A stretch of 45,746 bases of DNA from an uncultured Eubacteriales bacterium (lineage in GTDB: Bacteria > Bacillota > Clostridia > Peptostreptococcales > Anaerovoracaceae): assembly GCA_902795135.1 (NCBI GenBank), contig CADBJW010000019.1:1-45746 (forward strand), in the 5' to 3' direction. The notes under the pieces were generated by a model. That model worked only from the letters and a program-made list of their open reading frames with translations, made no database searches and was not told the origin of the DNA. A program made the position numbers and the translations under genes. Each line of letters starts with the position of its first letter. The first letter of the stretch is position 1. Shown piece by piece: positions 7,630 through 17,272 of the stretch.

Positions 7630-8904
7630 ATGAACATTATGGTAATCGGCGGCGGCGGCCGCGAACATGCCATCATCAAGAAGCTGGCTGAAAACAAAGA
7701 CGTTACGAAAATCTATGCCCTTCCCGGCAACGGGGGGATCGCTGCAGATGCAGAGTGCGTAGATATCAAGGCGACAGATATAGACGGGATCAAAGCCTTT
7801 GCACAGGAAAAGGGCAATATCGACTATGCGGTCGTGGCACCGGACGATCCGCTGGCCATGGGATGCGTCGACACGCTGGAAGGAATCGGGATCCCATGCT
7901 TCGGACCGAATGCAAAAGCCGCGATCATCGAAAGCAGCAAGGTCTTTGCGAAAGATCTGATGAAGAAATACGGAATTCCGACGGCGCAGTACGAGACCTT
8001 TGACGATATGGCAAAGGCCCTCGAATATCTGGAAACGGCACCGATTCCGACGGTCATCAAGGCGGACGGACTGGCTCTGGGTAAGGGCGTCATCATCGCT
8101 GAGACCCGTGACGATGCAAAGGCTGCAGTTCGCAGGATGATGGAAGAAAAGGCCTTTGGAGAAAGCGGCACGCGGATCGTCATCGAAGAGTTCCTGACTG
8201 GGCCGGAAGTTTCCGTGCTGTCCTTTACCGACGGGCAGACGATCGTTCCCATGATTTCCTCCCAGGACCACAAGCGGGCCCTGGACGGCGATCAGGGTCT
8301 CAACACAGGCGGTATGGGAACCGTCGCACCAAACCCGTATTATACAGAGGCCGTCGCAGCAGAATGCATGGAGAAGATTTTCCTGCCGACGGTCCGGGCT
8401 ATGAACGAAGAAGGCAGGACTTTTAAAGGATGCCTGTATTTTGGCCTGATGATCACAGCAGATGGACCGAAGGTCATCGAATACAACTGCCGGTTTGGAG
8501 ATCCGGAAACCCAGGTCGTGCTGCCGCTTTTGCAGAGCGACTTGCTCACGATCATGCAGGCGGTAACGGAACAGAGACTTGCAGAGGTGGACGTAACCTT
8601 CTCAGAAGAGAGTGCCTGCTGCGTGGTCGTTGCTTCCGGCGGCTATCCGGCATCCTATGAAAAGGGCAAAGTCATTACCATTGGAGAACCGGAAGGCAAG
8701 ACCGACATCTTTATCGCCGGCGCAAAACTGGAAGACGGACAGCTCAAAACCAGCGGCGGCAGAGTCCTTGGCGTAACCTCAGTGGCGGATACCCTGGAGG
8801 AAGCGATCCAACTGTCCTACAGAAACGTAGAAAAGATTACTTTTGAAAAAGCATATTATAGAAAAGACATCGGCCGCAGAGCCCTGGAGGTTGAAAGGAG
8901 CTGA
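7630..8904 (+). CDS. purD: PurD, glycinamide ribonucleotide synthetase
   Basis: The 424-residue ATP-grasp enzyme joins phosphoribosylamine and glycine. The N-terminal domain starts M-N-I-M-V-I-G-G-G-G-R-E-H-A (1-14). The ATP-grasp region has V-I-K-A-D-G-L-A-L-G-K-G-V and I-E-E-F-L-T-G-P-E-V-S, followed by S-S-Q-D-H-K-R-A and the metal-binding E-Y-N-C-R-F-G-D-P-E-T-Q. Length is normal. The ribosome site GAGGGAG lies 7 bases upstream. Only one base separates its stop from the purL start. Confidence 0.95.
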   Translation: MNIMVIGGGGREHAIIKKLAENKDVTKIYALPGNGGIAADAECVDIKATDIDGIKAFAQEKGNIDYAVVAPDDPLAMGCVDTLEGIGIPCFGPNAKAAIIESSKVFAKDLMKKYGIPTAQYETFDDMAKALEYLETAPIPTVIKADGLALGKGVIIAETRDDAKAAVRRMMEEKAFGESGTRIVIEEFLTGPEVSVLSFTDGQTIVPMISSQDHKRALDGDQGLNTGGMGTVAPNPYYTEAVAAECMEKIFLPTVRAMNEEGRTFKGCLYFGLMITADGPKVIEYNCRFGDPETQVVLPLLQSDLLTIMQAVTEQRLAEVDVTFSEESACCVVVASGGYPASYEKGKVITIGEPEGKTDIFIAGAKLEDGQLKTSGGRVLGVTSVADTLEEAIQLSYRNVEKITFEKAYYRKDIGRRALEVERS

Positions 8905-8905
8905 C

Positions 8906-11900
8906 ATGGTATACAGAATATTTGTCGAAAAGAAAGAGACCGTAGCAAGTGAAGCGAAAGCTCTGATGTCCGAAATCCGGACATTCCTGGGCATCGAAGC
9001 CCTGGAGGGCCTGAGAATCATCAACCGCTACGATGTGGAAGGCATCAGCGAAGAACTGTTTGAGCAGTGTGTGGATACCGTTTTTTCAGAGCCACAGGTT
9101 GACGTTGCGTTCCGGGAGCTGGACGCAAAGGCCGGAGAAAAAACCGTCGTATTCGCAGTGGAAGCATTGCCTGGTCAGTATGACCAGAGAGCAGACTCCG
9201 CAGCCCAGTGCATTCAGATCATCTCCCAGGAGGAACGCCCTCTCGTAAAGTGCGCCAAGGTGTACATTCTCTATGGCGATCTTACGGAAGAGGAAATAGA
9301 AGCGGTTAAGAAGCACGTCATCAACCCGGTGGAAATGAGACAGGCCAGCCTCGAACTTCCGCAGACATTGAAAATGGAATACGACAAACCGGAAACCGTG
9401 GCAACGATTGATGGATTCCGAACCTATGATGAAGGAACATTGAAAGACTTCATCGCAGAAAACGGGCTGGCAATGGATTACGACGACATTCTGGTTTGCC
9501 AGAATTACTTCCGGTCCGAGGACCGGGACCCGACGATCACCGAAATCAAGATGATCGATACGTACTGGTCGGATCACTGCAGACATACGACATTCAACAC
9601 GGTCATCGACCATGTGGAATTCGCAGATGAAACGATTCAGAAGGCATACAACGACTATATCAAGACCCGGGAAGAACTGGGTAGAACCAAGCCGGTTACG
9701 TTGATGGACATCGGCACCATTGCTGCCAAAGCCCTCAAGGCGCAAGGCAAGATGGAAGGCCTCGACGAATCGGAGGAAATCAACGCATGCACGGTCAAGA
9801 TCAAGGCAGAAGCCGGCGGCAAGCTGGAAGACTGGCTGCTGCTCTTTAAGAATGAAACCCATAACCATCCGACGGAAATCGAACCCTTTGGCGGCGCAGC
9901 TACCTGCATTGGCGGAGCCATCCGGGATCCGCTTTCGGGCAGAGCCTACGTTTATACGGCAATGCGTATCACCGGAGCCGCAGATCCGCTCAGATCGCTG
10001 GATCAGACCATTAAAGGCAAGCTGCCGCAGAGAAAACTGGTCACCTCTGCAGCGGATGGATATTCTTCATACGGAAACCAGATCGGCGTTTCCACCGGTT
10101 TGGTACAGGAAATCTATCACGACGGATACGCAGCCAAGAGGATGGAACTTGGCGCCGTTGTCGGTGCAGCACCGGCAGCAAACGTCGTCCGGGAAAGACC
10201 GGCGGCCGGGGATATTATCTTCCTCTTGGGCGGAAGGACCGGCAGAGACGGCATCGGTGGAGCGACTGGATCCTCCAAGTCTCACGATGTGAGCTCCCTG
10301 GAAACCTGCGGCGCCGAAGTACAAAAGGGCAATGCGCCGGAAGAAAGAAAACTCCAGAGACTGTTCCGAAACGGCGAAGCATCCAGAATGATCAAACGCT
10401 GCAATGACTTTGGTGCAGGCGGTGTTTCCGTTGCCATTGGAGAATTGGCAGACGGGCTGGACATCAATCTGGATGTGGTTCCGAAGAAATACGAAGGTCT
10501 GGACGGCACGGAGCTGGCAATCAGTGAATCCCAGGAGCGAATGGCAGTGGTTGTGGCGGCAAAAGACAGAGCGCGTTTTGAAGAACTGGCCGCGGCAGAA
10601 AATCTGGAATGTACGGTCGTCGCCGTTGTTACTGAGCAGCCGAGACTGGTTATGCACTGGCAGGGCAACACGATCGTGGACATCTCCAGAGAATTTCTGG
10701 ATTCCAACGGCGCAGAGAAGCACATTAGCATCAGCGCCGGGGCTGCAGATTTTGATTACACGAAGGAAAGCCTGCTTTCTGGAGAGGGCGGCTTCGCAGA
10801 GCAGTACCGGGCGTTGGCCGGAGATCTGAACATCTGCTCCCAGAAGGGGCTGTCCGAGAAATTCGACTCCACCATTGGCGCAGGGACCGTGGTGATGCCG
10901 TTTGGCGGCAAGTACCAGATGACGCCTGCCCAGACCATGGTGCAGAAGATTTCCATGGAAAAAGAAAATTCCAGAACATGCTCCATCATGTCCTGGGGAT
11001 ACAATCCGTTTATTACCGAAAAGAGTCCATATCACGGCGCATATCTGGCCGTTGTGGATTCCATGTGCAAGCTGGCCGCGTCGGGCGGCGGCAAGGAAGC
11101 GTCCTACCTGAGTTTCCAGGAATTCTTTGAAAAACTGGGCAAAGACAGCAAGCGTTGGGGCAAACCGTTTGCAGCACTGTTGGGCGCCTATGAAGCGCAG
11201 ATGGGACTGGAAGTTGCCGCAATCGGCGGCAAAGACTCCATGAGCGGTTCTTTCGAAGATATTGATGTTCCACCGACGCTGGTATCCTTTGCCATTACGA
11301 CGGCAGACGTGGACGATGTCGTTACTGACGAGTTCAAAGGCGCAGGACACAAGGTTCTTCTGGTTGAACCGGAGCGCAACGAAGAAGGTCTTCCGGATGC
11401 AGAATCCCTGAAGAAGATCTTTGCAGCGATCCGCAAACTCAACGAAGAACGCAATCTCCTGGCCGCCTACACTCCTGGCATCGGCGGAATCGCAGAAGCG
11501 GTCATGAAGATGTGCTTCGGAAACATGATCGGATTCAAATACAACGAAGAACTGGCCGGGAAACTGTTCCGCTACGCCTACGGATCCTTCGTACTGGAAG
11601 TGACGGGTGATCTGGACGTGGATGGTTTCACATGTCATGTTTTAGGAGACACGACCGAAGCGCCGCAGATCCAGCTGGGTGAAGAGGTGCTCAGCCTTGC
11701 AGAGCTTTTGCAGATTTACGAAGACAAGCTGGAATCCGTATATCCGTGCAATATCGACGCGACGAAACAGCAGATTCCGGATCTCAGCTATAAGACCGAA
11801 CGCCGCGTGAAGTTGGCCGATTTCAACGCAGGGGCCGGAGCTTTTGCAACGGCGAAACCAAAGGTATTGATTCCGGCATTCCCTGGAACGAACTGCGAAT

Positions 11901-12655
11901 ACGATTCTGCAAAAGCGTTTGAAGAAGCCGGTGCAGAAGCGGAAATCATCGTGATCAAGAACCTGACGGCAGAGGCCATTTCCTCATCCGTCAGCGAGTT
12001 TGCAGAGAAGCTGCAGGATTCCCAGATGATCTTTATTCCGGGCGGATTCTCCGGCGGAGATGAACCGGACGGCTCCGGAAAATTCATCACAGCATTCTTT
12101 AGAAATCCGGAAGTAAAGGACGCGGTCACGAGTTTGATCGATCAGCGTGGAGGGCTGATGGCAGGTATTTGCAACGGCTTCCAGGCACTGATCAAGCTGG
12201 GTCTGGTTCCATATGGCAAGATCATCGATACCGACGACACTTGTCCGACGCTGACCCTCAATGAGATCGGCAGACACCAGTCGAGACTGGTCAGAATCCG
12301 CGTCGCATCCAACAAATCACCGTGGCTGGCACAGACAGAAGTCGGCGACATTTATACCGTTCCGGTATCCCACGGAGAAGGCAGACTGCTGGCTTCCGAG
12401 GAGCTTTTGAAAGAACTTGGCGCCAGCGGACAGATTGCGACCCAGTACGTTGATTTCGACGGGACGCCATCGGATGATATCCGGTTCAACCCGAATGGCT
12501 CCATCTTTGCCGTGGAAGGCATGACGTCACTGGACGGACGTGTCTTTGGTAAAATGGGTCACGCAGAACGAATCGGCTATGGATTATACAAGAACGTGCC
12601 GGGCAAATACGATATGAAGATGTTTGCCTCCGCAGTAAAGTTCTTTAAGGGATAA
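8906..12655 (+). CDS. purL: PurL, single-chain FGAM synthase
   Basis: The 1249-residue formylglycinamidine ribonucleotide synthase converts FGAR and glutamine to FGAM. It is the long single-chain form (about 1250-1300 residues), not the PurS/PurL/PurQ complex of Bacillus. The synthetase half has S-D-H-C-R-H-T-T-F-N-T and N-E-T-H-N-H-P-T-E-I-E-P-F-G-G. The C-terminal glutaminase has P-G-T-N-C-E-Y-D, the nucleophile elbow A-G-I-C-N-G-F-Q and a catalytic S-H-G-E-G. The glutaminase is intact here, in contrast to PurF. The start at 8906 follows AAAGGAG by 6 bases; an upstream in-frame ATG at 8843 would lie within purD and has no ribosome site. Confidence 0.95.
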   Translation: MVYRIFVEKKETVASEAKALMSEIRTFLGIEALEGLRIINRYDVEGISEELFEQCVDTVFSEPQVDVAFRELDAKAGEKTVVFAVEALPGQYDQRADSAAQCIQIISQEERPLVKCAKVYILYGDLTEEEIEAVKKHVINPVEMRQASLELPQTLKMEYDKPETVATIDGFRTYDEGTLKDFIAENGLAMDYDDILVCQNYFRSEDRDPTITEIKMIDTYWSDHCRHTTFNTVIDHVEFADETIQKAYNDYIKTREELGRTKPVTLMDIGTIAAKALKAQGKMEGLDESEEINACTVKIKAEAGGKLEDWLLLFKNETHNHPTEIEPFGGAATCIGGAIRDPLSGRAYVYTAMRITGAADPLRSLDQTIKGKLPQRKLVTSAADGYSSYGNQIGVSTGLVQEIYHDGYAAKRMELGAVVGAAPAANVVRERPAAGDIIFLLGGRTGRDGIGGATGSSKSHDVSSLETCGAEVQKGNAPEERKLQRLFRNGEASRMIKRCNDFGAGGVSVAIGELADGLDINLDVVPKKYEGLDGTELAISESQERMAVVVAAKDRARFEELAAAENLECTVVAVVTEQPRLVMHWQGNTIVDISREFLDSNGAEKHISISAGAADFDYTKESLLSGEGGFAEQYRALAGDLNICSQKGLSEKFDSTIGAGTVVMPFGGKYQMTPAQTMVQKISMEKENSRTCSIMSWGYNPFITEKSPYHGAYLAVVDSMCKLAASGGGKEASYLSFQEFFEKLGKDSKRWGKPFAALLGAYEAQMGLEVAAIGGKDSMSGSFEDIDVPPTLVSFAITTADVDDVVTDEFKGAGHKVLLVEPERNEEGLPDAESLKKIFAAIRKLNEERNLLAAYTPGIGGIAEAVMKMCFGNMIGFKYNEELAGKLFRYAYGSFVLEVTGDLDVDGFTCHVLGDTTEAPQIQLGEEVLSLAELLQIYEDKLESVYPCNIDATKQQIPDLSYKTERRVKLADFNAGAGAFATAKPKVLIPAFPGTNCEYDSAKAFEEAGAEAEIIVIKNLTAEAISSSVSEFAEKLQDSQMIFIPGGFSGGDEPDGSGKFITAFFRNPEVKDAVTSLIDQRGGLMAGICNGFQALIKLGLVPYGKIIDTDDTCPTLTLNEIGRHQSRLVRIRVASNKSPWLAQTEVGDIYTVPVSHGEGRLLASEELLKELGASGQIATQYVDFDGTPSDDIRFNPNGSIFAVEGMTSLDGRVFGKMGHAERIGYGLYKNVPGKYDMKMFASAVKFFKG

Positions 12656-12678
12656 TCGTGGAAAAGGGGGCAAGAGCA

Positions 12679-14298
12679 ATGAATATCAACACCAAAGTCA
12701 GAAAAGTACAGGTTTATTATCAGGGGGCGAATGTCTGCAGAGGCGGACAGGCGGAGCTTACGGCAGGGACCAATGTGATCACCATTGAAGGCATGCCGGA
12801 ATCGGCGGTTACAGAGACCCTGCGGATTAAATTCCCGAACGCCGTCTTTGCGAAAAACATCCGGTTTCTGGATCCAATCACCGAAATGAAGTCGGAAAAA
12901 ACGGAGGAAATCCAGGAAAAGATCACTCTCTTGAAGACCGGCATCGAGGCCATTGAGAAGCAGCAGGAGCTCTGGGAGAAGAATGGGGATTTCCTGCAGA
13001 GAGCATCCATGGAGATCGGTCAGATCGAAGACTATATTGACAAGCTTCCGGACCGGATCCTGACGCTGGAGAAGAAACTAAGCAAGCTGAGAAAAGAAGA
13101 AGAGAAGCTTTACGAGGAGCTCAACAAAGCAAACCATAAAGAAAGCGGTCCGATCCTGGAACTGCAGCTGACGGCCGATGCGGATGGCGTCTATCCCTTC
13201 GAGCTGGAGTATTATGACAGCGGCGCGTCCTGGACGCCGAGCTACGAGCTTCATGCAGAGGGAGACGGGACGCCACTGGAGATGAGCCTGAAGGCTCAGA
13301 TCACGCAGAATACCCATGAGGATTGGGAGGGTGTCGAGCTGTCCCTTTGCTCAGGCAGGGCCTTTATGGGAAACCGGCTTCCGGAGCTGGTTCCGATGAA
13401 TGTTTCTTTTGAACGGGTTATTTGGAGGCCAGCGGCTGCAGCGCCTAAGAGCAGGAATGCCATGCGGGAAGCGAGCCCGGCATCTTCCTATGCAATGAAC
13501 TATGATGTTGAGGACGCATCTATGTCCAGCCCAACGGGACGGCTGGAACTGGATTCCATCCAGCAAGGTTCGGCAACCGTACAAAGCGGTGAAATCAGGA
13601 CGGAATATGTCATAGATGGACCGAAGAGCATTTTGTCCGGGGAGACGGGCATTACCGAGCGGCTGGAGCAGAACTTCGTGGAAGCGGAGTACCAGACCAT
13701 TGCGGTTCCGTCAAAGGACGAACACGCTTACATGACGGCCGTGGTGCAGCAGGAAACCATGCCGAATATGATCACAGGAAAAGCGATCGTATTTTACAAA
13801 GGCACGTTTATCGGGTCTTTCCACATTCGTCCGGAAGAAGAGGACGGCAGTTACAGGATCCCACTGGGACGTGCGGAAGGAATCCGTGTATGGCGCGAAG
13901 AAAAGAAGAATCTGAAATCCAAGAAAGGGGTGCTCAAAACCTCGAACATGCGGGAGCGCCAGTATGAAATCAACGTGTCTGCCAACAACAATCTGATTAC
14001 GGAACTCTGCGTCATGGATCAGATCCCAGTGAGCGGGAACAAAGAAATCACCGTAGACTTCAGCAATCCGGATGAAGCGGTCAAGGCGGATGATACAGGA
14101 ATCGTAAAGTGGAACATCCACATTGAGCCAAAAGAGCAAAAACAGCTGCACTTTGGATATACCATCAGCTGGCCAAAGGACAAGACGATCTTTGTAGACG
14201 CGGTCAAGCAGCACAGCAGTCAGTTCTGCGACTACTGCGGAGCCGAGCTGGAGCCGGGAGCGGTATTCTGCAGGGCTTGCGGGGCAAGCGTCAGATAG
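12679..14298 (+). CDS. DUF4139 (MuiA-like) protein with C-terminal zinc ribbon
   Basis: A 539-residue protein of unknown function. The N-terminal 100 residues fit DUF4140 (V-Q-V-Y-Y-Q-G-A-N-V-C-R-G-G, then T-I-E-G-M-P), followed by a coiled coil of glutamate- and lysine-rich heptads to about residue 155 and a long beta-rich DUF4139 region. This layout matches the family named after mucoidy inhibitor A. The extreme C terminus adds a four-cysteine zinc ribbon (C-D-Y-C, 12 residues, C-R-A-C-G). There is no signal peptide. ATG 12679 is preferred: GGGGG lies about 9 bases upstream; a GTG start at 12658 would add seven residues. It lies 23 bases behind purL and is probably in the purine transcript, which gives no clear hint of function. 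Its 3' end overlaps the opposing transporter gene by 8 bases. Confidence 0.75.
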   Translation: MNINTKVRKVQVYYQGANVCRGGQAELTAGTNVITIEGMPESAVTETLRIKFPNAVFAKNIRFLDPITEMKSEKTEEIQEKITLLKTGIEAIEKQQELWEKNGDFLQRASMEIGQIEDYIDKLPDRILTLEKKLSKLRKEEEKLYEELNKANHKESGPILELQLTADADGVYPFELEYYDSGASWTPSYELHAEGDGTPLEMSLKAQITQNTHEDWEGVELSLCSGRAFMGNRLPELVPMNVSFERVIWRPAAAAPKSRNAMREASPASSYAMNYDVEDASMSSPTGRLELDSIQQGSATVQSGEIRTEYVIDGPKSILSGETGITERLEQNFVEAEYQTIAVPSKDEHAYMTAVVQQETMPNMITGKAIVFYKGTFIGSFHIRPEEEDGSYRIPLGRAEGIRVWREEKKNLKSKKGVLKTSNMRERQYEINVSANNNLITELCVMDQIPVSGNKEITVDFSNPDEAVKADDTGIVKWNIHIEPKEQKQLHFGYTISWPKDKTIFVDAVKQHSSQFCDYCGAELEPGAVFCRACGASVR

Positions 14299-15739
14299 AT
14301 TTCGAACCGCGGCGCTGTTCCAGCGCATCCATAATTTCTTTGAATTTTTTTCGTGTAATAGGGTAACGATACATCGTAAGGAAGGAAATCCCTAAGAAGA
14401 CGGCACCAATCAGGATCATCGAGTTTTCGATCCACAGGAGCGCGGTCGGGGATTGTACGGCGAGATCTCCGTCAAATCCGGCAAAATCGAGAATGATGCC
14501 CAGAACCTGCATACTGACCGCAGTGGAAAGGGCTTCTACGATGGACTGCATCGACGAGATCACGCCTTCCCTGCGGGTATTGTTATAATACTCATCTACT
14601 TCACAAACGTCATAGACCATGGCAGGAACCAACTGCCAGTAAGCCGTATTGGAAATGGTATAGACCGCCAGAAATGCGATCATACCGAGTTTCGTTTCGA
14701 TTGTAAGAAATTTCGCCGACACCATAAGAATGGTTCCTAAAAACGCCATCAGCAGATAGGCGGAACGTTTGTCCAGTTTGCTGCTGATTTTGTTGATAAT
14801 TGGAACATAAATCACGCCGCAAACGATGATCGTAAGCAGCACGGCGGTAATTTCGGTACCCGTCATTCCCAGATTGTAGGTCATAAAATAGATCCGGTCT
14901 GACCCTACAATCGTATTCACGCAGAGATAGCAAAAGCCCGTGAGCAAAAGCCATACCAGAGGTTTCAGTTTCAGAACCTGTATGTAATCGGTCAGAATCG
15001 GCTTGATGCGGGCAAACAGAGACCCTCGGGATTCCTTTGGGGCTTCTGTTTCAGCGCTGTCAGGAACCGGACCGGGTTCTTCCCGATTATCCTCGTAAAA
15101 GCCGTGTTTGATCATATAGAATACGGTGAAGACAATGGAGGCAATGGACAGAATGCTTAGGCAGGCCGCCATGAAAAACCAGGCCAGTTTTGTGGAACAG
15201 CCGAATGTTTCTAATAAATCGACCACGGCCGGTGGGGCAATCATACCGAAGGTCATGCCGCAGATGTTAAATACGTAGGCGTAGGACCGGACAGACGTCC
15301 GCTCGTTATAATCATCGGTGATCTCCGCGCCGAGGGCAAAAAACGGATTGAAAAAGGTCGTATAAGAACTCCAGAATAGGATGATCATCAATATATAGAA
15401 TACCGCCTTGAAGGCCTGACTTCCGGGAACGCAGGTAAAGAGCAGCAAGGTAAACACACCGGCAGGGATGCAGCCGATGAACATAAACGGAAGTCGGCGT
15501 CCGTATTTGGTTTTGGAGTGGTCTGAAATGTATCCGACCACCGGACTGAACACCGTACTCCAGATGGCTCCGATGGCGGTGATGGTTCCTGCGAGTGCAG
15601 GGTGTATCCCTGCTACCGTCGTAAGATAAAAGAGCAGAAAGGATCCAACCATCGTGTAGAAGGCAGCGTCACCAACCGCCGCCGAACTATACCCCACTTT
15701 GTTAAAAAAAGTCAGCTTAGAAGAATTGGTTTGTTTCAT
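14291..15739 (-). CDS. GPH/MelB-type sugar:cation symporter (MFS)
   Basis: A 482-residue integral membrane protein with about twelve hydrophobic segments. The loop after the second to third helix carries the family motif: Y-I-S-D-H-S-K-T-K-Y-G-R-R-L-P-F. N-terminal V-G-Y-S-S-A-A-V-G-D-A-A-F-Y holds the conserved aspartate region of the glycoside-pentoside-hexuronide family. Substrate cannot be predicted; no sugar hydrolase is nearby. A charged cytoplasmic loop (D-N-R-E-E-P-G-P-V-P-D) sits in the middle as usual. It is transcribed alone, from the promoter at 15787-15814, and converges on the DUF4139 gene with an 8-base overlap of coding ends. Confidence 0.85.
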   Translation of the reverse strand: MKQTNSSKLTFFNKVGYSSAAVGDAAFYTMVGSFLLFYLTTVAGIHPALAGTITAIGAIWSTVFSPVVGYISDHSKTKYGRRLPFMFIGCIPAGVFTLLLFTCVPGSQAFKAVFYILMIILFWSSYTTFFNPFFALGAEITDDYNERTSVRSYAYVFNICGMTFGMIAPPAVVDLLETFGCSTKLAWFFMAACLSILSIASIVFTVFYMIKHGFYEDNREEPGPVPDSAETEAPKESRGSLFARIKPILTDYIQVLKLKPLVWLLLTGFCYLCVNTIVGSDRIYFMTYNLGMTGTEITAVLLTIIVCGVIYVPIINKISSKLDKRSAYLLMAFLGTILMVSAKFLTIETKLGMIAFLAVYTISNTAYWQLVPAMVYDVCEVDEYYNNTRREGVISSMQSIVEALSTAVSMQVLGIILDFAGFDGDLAVQSPTALLWIENSMILIGAVFLGISFLTMYRYPITRKKFKEIMDALEQRRGSKSI

Positions 15740-15786
15740 GAAAAATTCACGTGTGATTTAACTAATTAATACACTAAAATATTGAC

Positions 15787-15814
15787 ATAATATTACTATA
15801 CTCCAACCCGTCAA
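15787..15814 (-). promoter_or_regulatory. Promoter of the GPH transporter gene
   Basis: On the minus strand TTGACG (15814-15809) is followed after 16 bases by TATTAT (15792-15787). The start codon lies about 50 bases downstream at 15739. Confidence 0.5.
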
Positions 15815-15965
15815 ATTTGTATACCCCAACCAACAATTTAGCACATTAAAACAGCATCTCAAAACCGCTCTAGAGAGGCAATCTGAAACACCGTAAAAAT
15901 TGTATACAATAATACAATGCTCGATATTTAAACACAAAAAAGCTTGAAGTTTCAATATATTGCGG

Positions 15966-15994
15966 TTGCAGTACATCGTATACAATGATAATAT
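15966..15994 (+). promoter_or_regulatory. Promoter of the kor operon with extended -10
   Basis: TTGCAG (15966-15971) and TAATAT (15989-15994) are 17 bases apart, with TG one base ahead of the -10 element. The leader to korA would be about 50 bases. A GTATAC motif (15978-15983) lies in the spacer, so a protein bound there would block the promoter. Confidence 0.55.
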
Positions 15995-16051
15995 GAAACA
16001 AGCAGTTAGCTAAAAATTAACCGAAAAATTAGCGAAAAAAATGAGGGAAAA

Positions 16052-17272
16052 ATGGCAGCAAAACCAGGCAAATTAAACGAAGTTGTACTGCAGGGGAATG
16101 AGGCCTGCACGAAGGGCGCGCTATATGCCGGATGCAGATTTTTCGCTGGATATCCAATTACTCCATCCACGGAGATTATCGAGATGATGTCCGGTGAAAT
16201 GCAGAAGGCGGGGGGCGCTTTTATTCAAATGGAAGACGAAATCGGTTCAGCATGTGCGATCATCGGAGCAAGATGGGGCGGCAACAAAGCCATGACAGCA
16301 ACATCCGGTCCGGGATATACGCTGATGCAGGAAGCGATCGGTTTCGCAGCAGTAACAGAAACACCAATCGTTATCGTTAACGTTCAAAGAGGCGGTCCGT
16401 CCACAGGACAGCCGACACTTTCCTCTCAGCAGGATATTTATCAGGCAAGATACGGCAGCCACGGCGATTATGAAATTATCGTACTGGCACCGTCATCCGT
16501 TCAGGAAATGTATGATTTCACGATCAAAGCTTTTGAGCTGGCAGAACAGTTCCGTACTCCGGTCATTCTTCTGGCTGATGAAGTCGTGGGACACATGAGA
16601 GAGAAAATCACGATCCGGGACGGCGGCAAGGAAATCAAATCCGAGAAGCAGAAATACGTCGTTTCGCCGCAGGCAGACTTTTTCCAGGGCGAATTCACCA
16701 CGGTTGAAGGACAGCTTCATGACGAGCAAGGAAGACGTATCGGACATATGGCCCAGAGGAGCGGGGAGTTTATCTACAACCTGAACAAGAAGATCACAGA
16801 CAATGTGGATCTCATTTCAGACATTTCCACATACTGTATGGAAGATGCGGATGTTGCGATCGTTTCTTACGGATCCGTTGCGCGTCCTTCTCTGAATGCC
16901 GTTAAGCATGCCAGAGGCATCAAGGATGACCGTCTTGCACCGAAATTTAAGATCGTAAAGGATCTGGTCAAGAGAGGCGTTAAGAAAACCATCGAGACAG
17001 ACTACAGCCACCTGAAGGTTGGTCTGGTTAAGATCAATACCGTTTGGCCGTTCCCTGAAAAGTTACTGAAGCAAGTAACGCAAAGAGTGGACACGGTCAT
17101 CGTTCCGGAAATGAACGTTGGTAAATACAGCAGAGAAGTCGAACGTGTTCTCAAGGACAAACGAGTGATTTCCATGTCCAAGTGCGGCGGTGAAATCCAT
17201 ACGCCAATTGAGATTTTGGATAAGATTCTCGAAGTAACAGGCATTGATGAGGAGGTGAACCTCGATGAATAA
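16052..17272 (+). CDS. korA: 2-oxoacid:ferredoxin oxidoreductase, alpha subunit
   Basis: A 406-residue pyrimidine-binding (transketolase core) subunit of an enzyme that oxidatively decarboxylates a 2-oxoacid to acyl-CoA and reduces ferredoxin. Family motifs are L-Q-G-N-E-A-C near residue 15, F-F-A-G-Y-P-I-T-P-S-T-E, M-E-D-E-I-G-S-A, T-S-G-P-G-Y-T-L-M and R-G-G-P-S-T-G-Q-P-T. The start is preceded by GAGGGA. The final 8 bases overlap korB. The substrate (2-oxoglutarate or a branched-chain 2-oxoacid as in Vor) is not decided by sequence. Confidence 0.9.
   Translation: MAAKPGKLNEVVLQGNEACTKGALYAGCRFFAGYPITPSTEIIEMMSGEMQKAGGAFIQMEDEIGSACAIIGARWGGNKAMTATSGPGYTLMQEAIGFAAVTETPIVIVNVQRGGPSTGQPTLSSQQDIYQARYGSHGDYEIIVLAPSSVQEMYDFTIKAFELAEQFRTPVILLADEVVGHMREKITIRDGGKEIKSEKQKYVVSPQADFFQGEFTTVEGQLHDEQGRRIGHMAQRSGEFIYNLNKKITDNVDLISDISTYCMEDADVAIVSYGSVARPSLNAVKHARGIKDDRLAPKFKIVKDLVKRGVKKTIETDYSHLKVGLVKINTVWPFPEKLLKQVTQRVDTVIVPEMNVGKYSREVERVLKDKRVISMSKCGGEIHTPIEILDKILEVTGIDEEVNLDE

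Larger units (their letters stand above)
15740..16051. other. 312-base divergent promoter region (transporter / kor operon)
   Basis: AT-rich non-coding DNA holding the outward promoters of both flanking genes. GTATAC occurs three times (15819-15824, 15902-15907, 15978-15983); the middle copy lies in the perfect palindrome TTGTATACAA and the last lies within the kor promoter spacer. CAATATATTG is a further small palindrome. These may be operators. No reading frame with a ribosome site was found. Confidence 0.7.

Noticed and set aside
7108-8271. A 387-codon minus-strand frame over the transformylase/purD junction
   Set aside because: It is antisense to two certain genes, has no family likeness and no start signal.
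10067-11638. A 523-codon open frame on the minus strand inside purL
   Set aside because: It lies wholly antisense to a well-supported gene, has no ribosome site and no recognisable domain. Its low-complexity Cys/His/Phe-rich composition is what antisense frames of these genes give.
14338-14360. Terminator between the convergent DUF4139 and transporter genes
   Set aside because: A T-rich run is present but no stem precedes it; the coding ends overlap and no hairpin was found.
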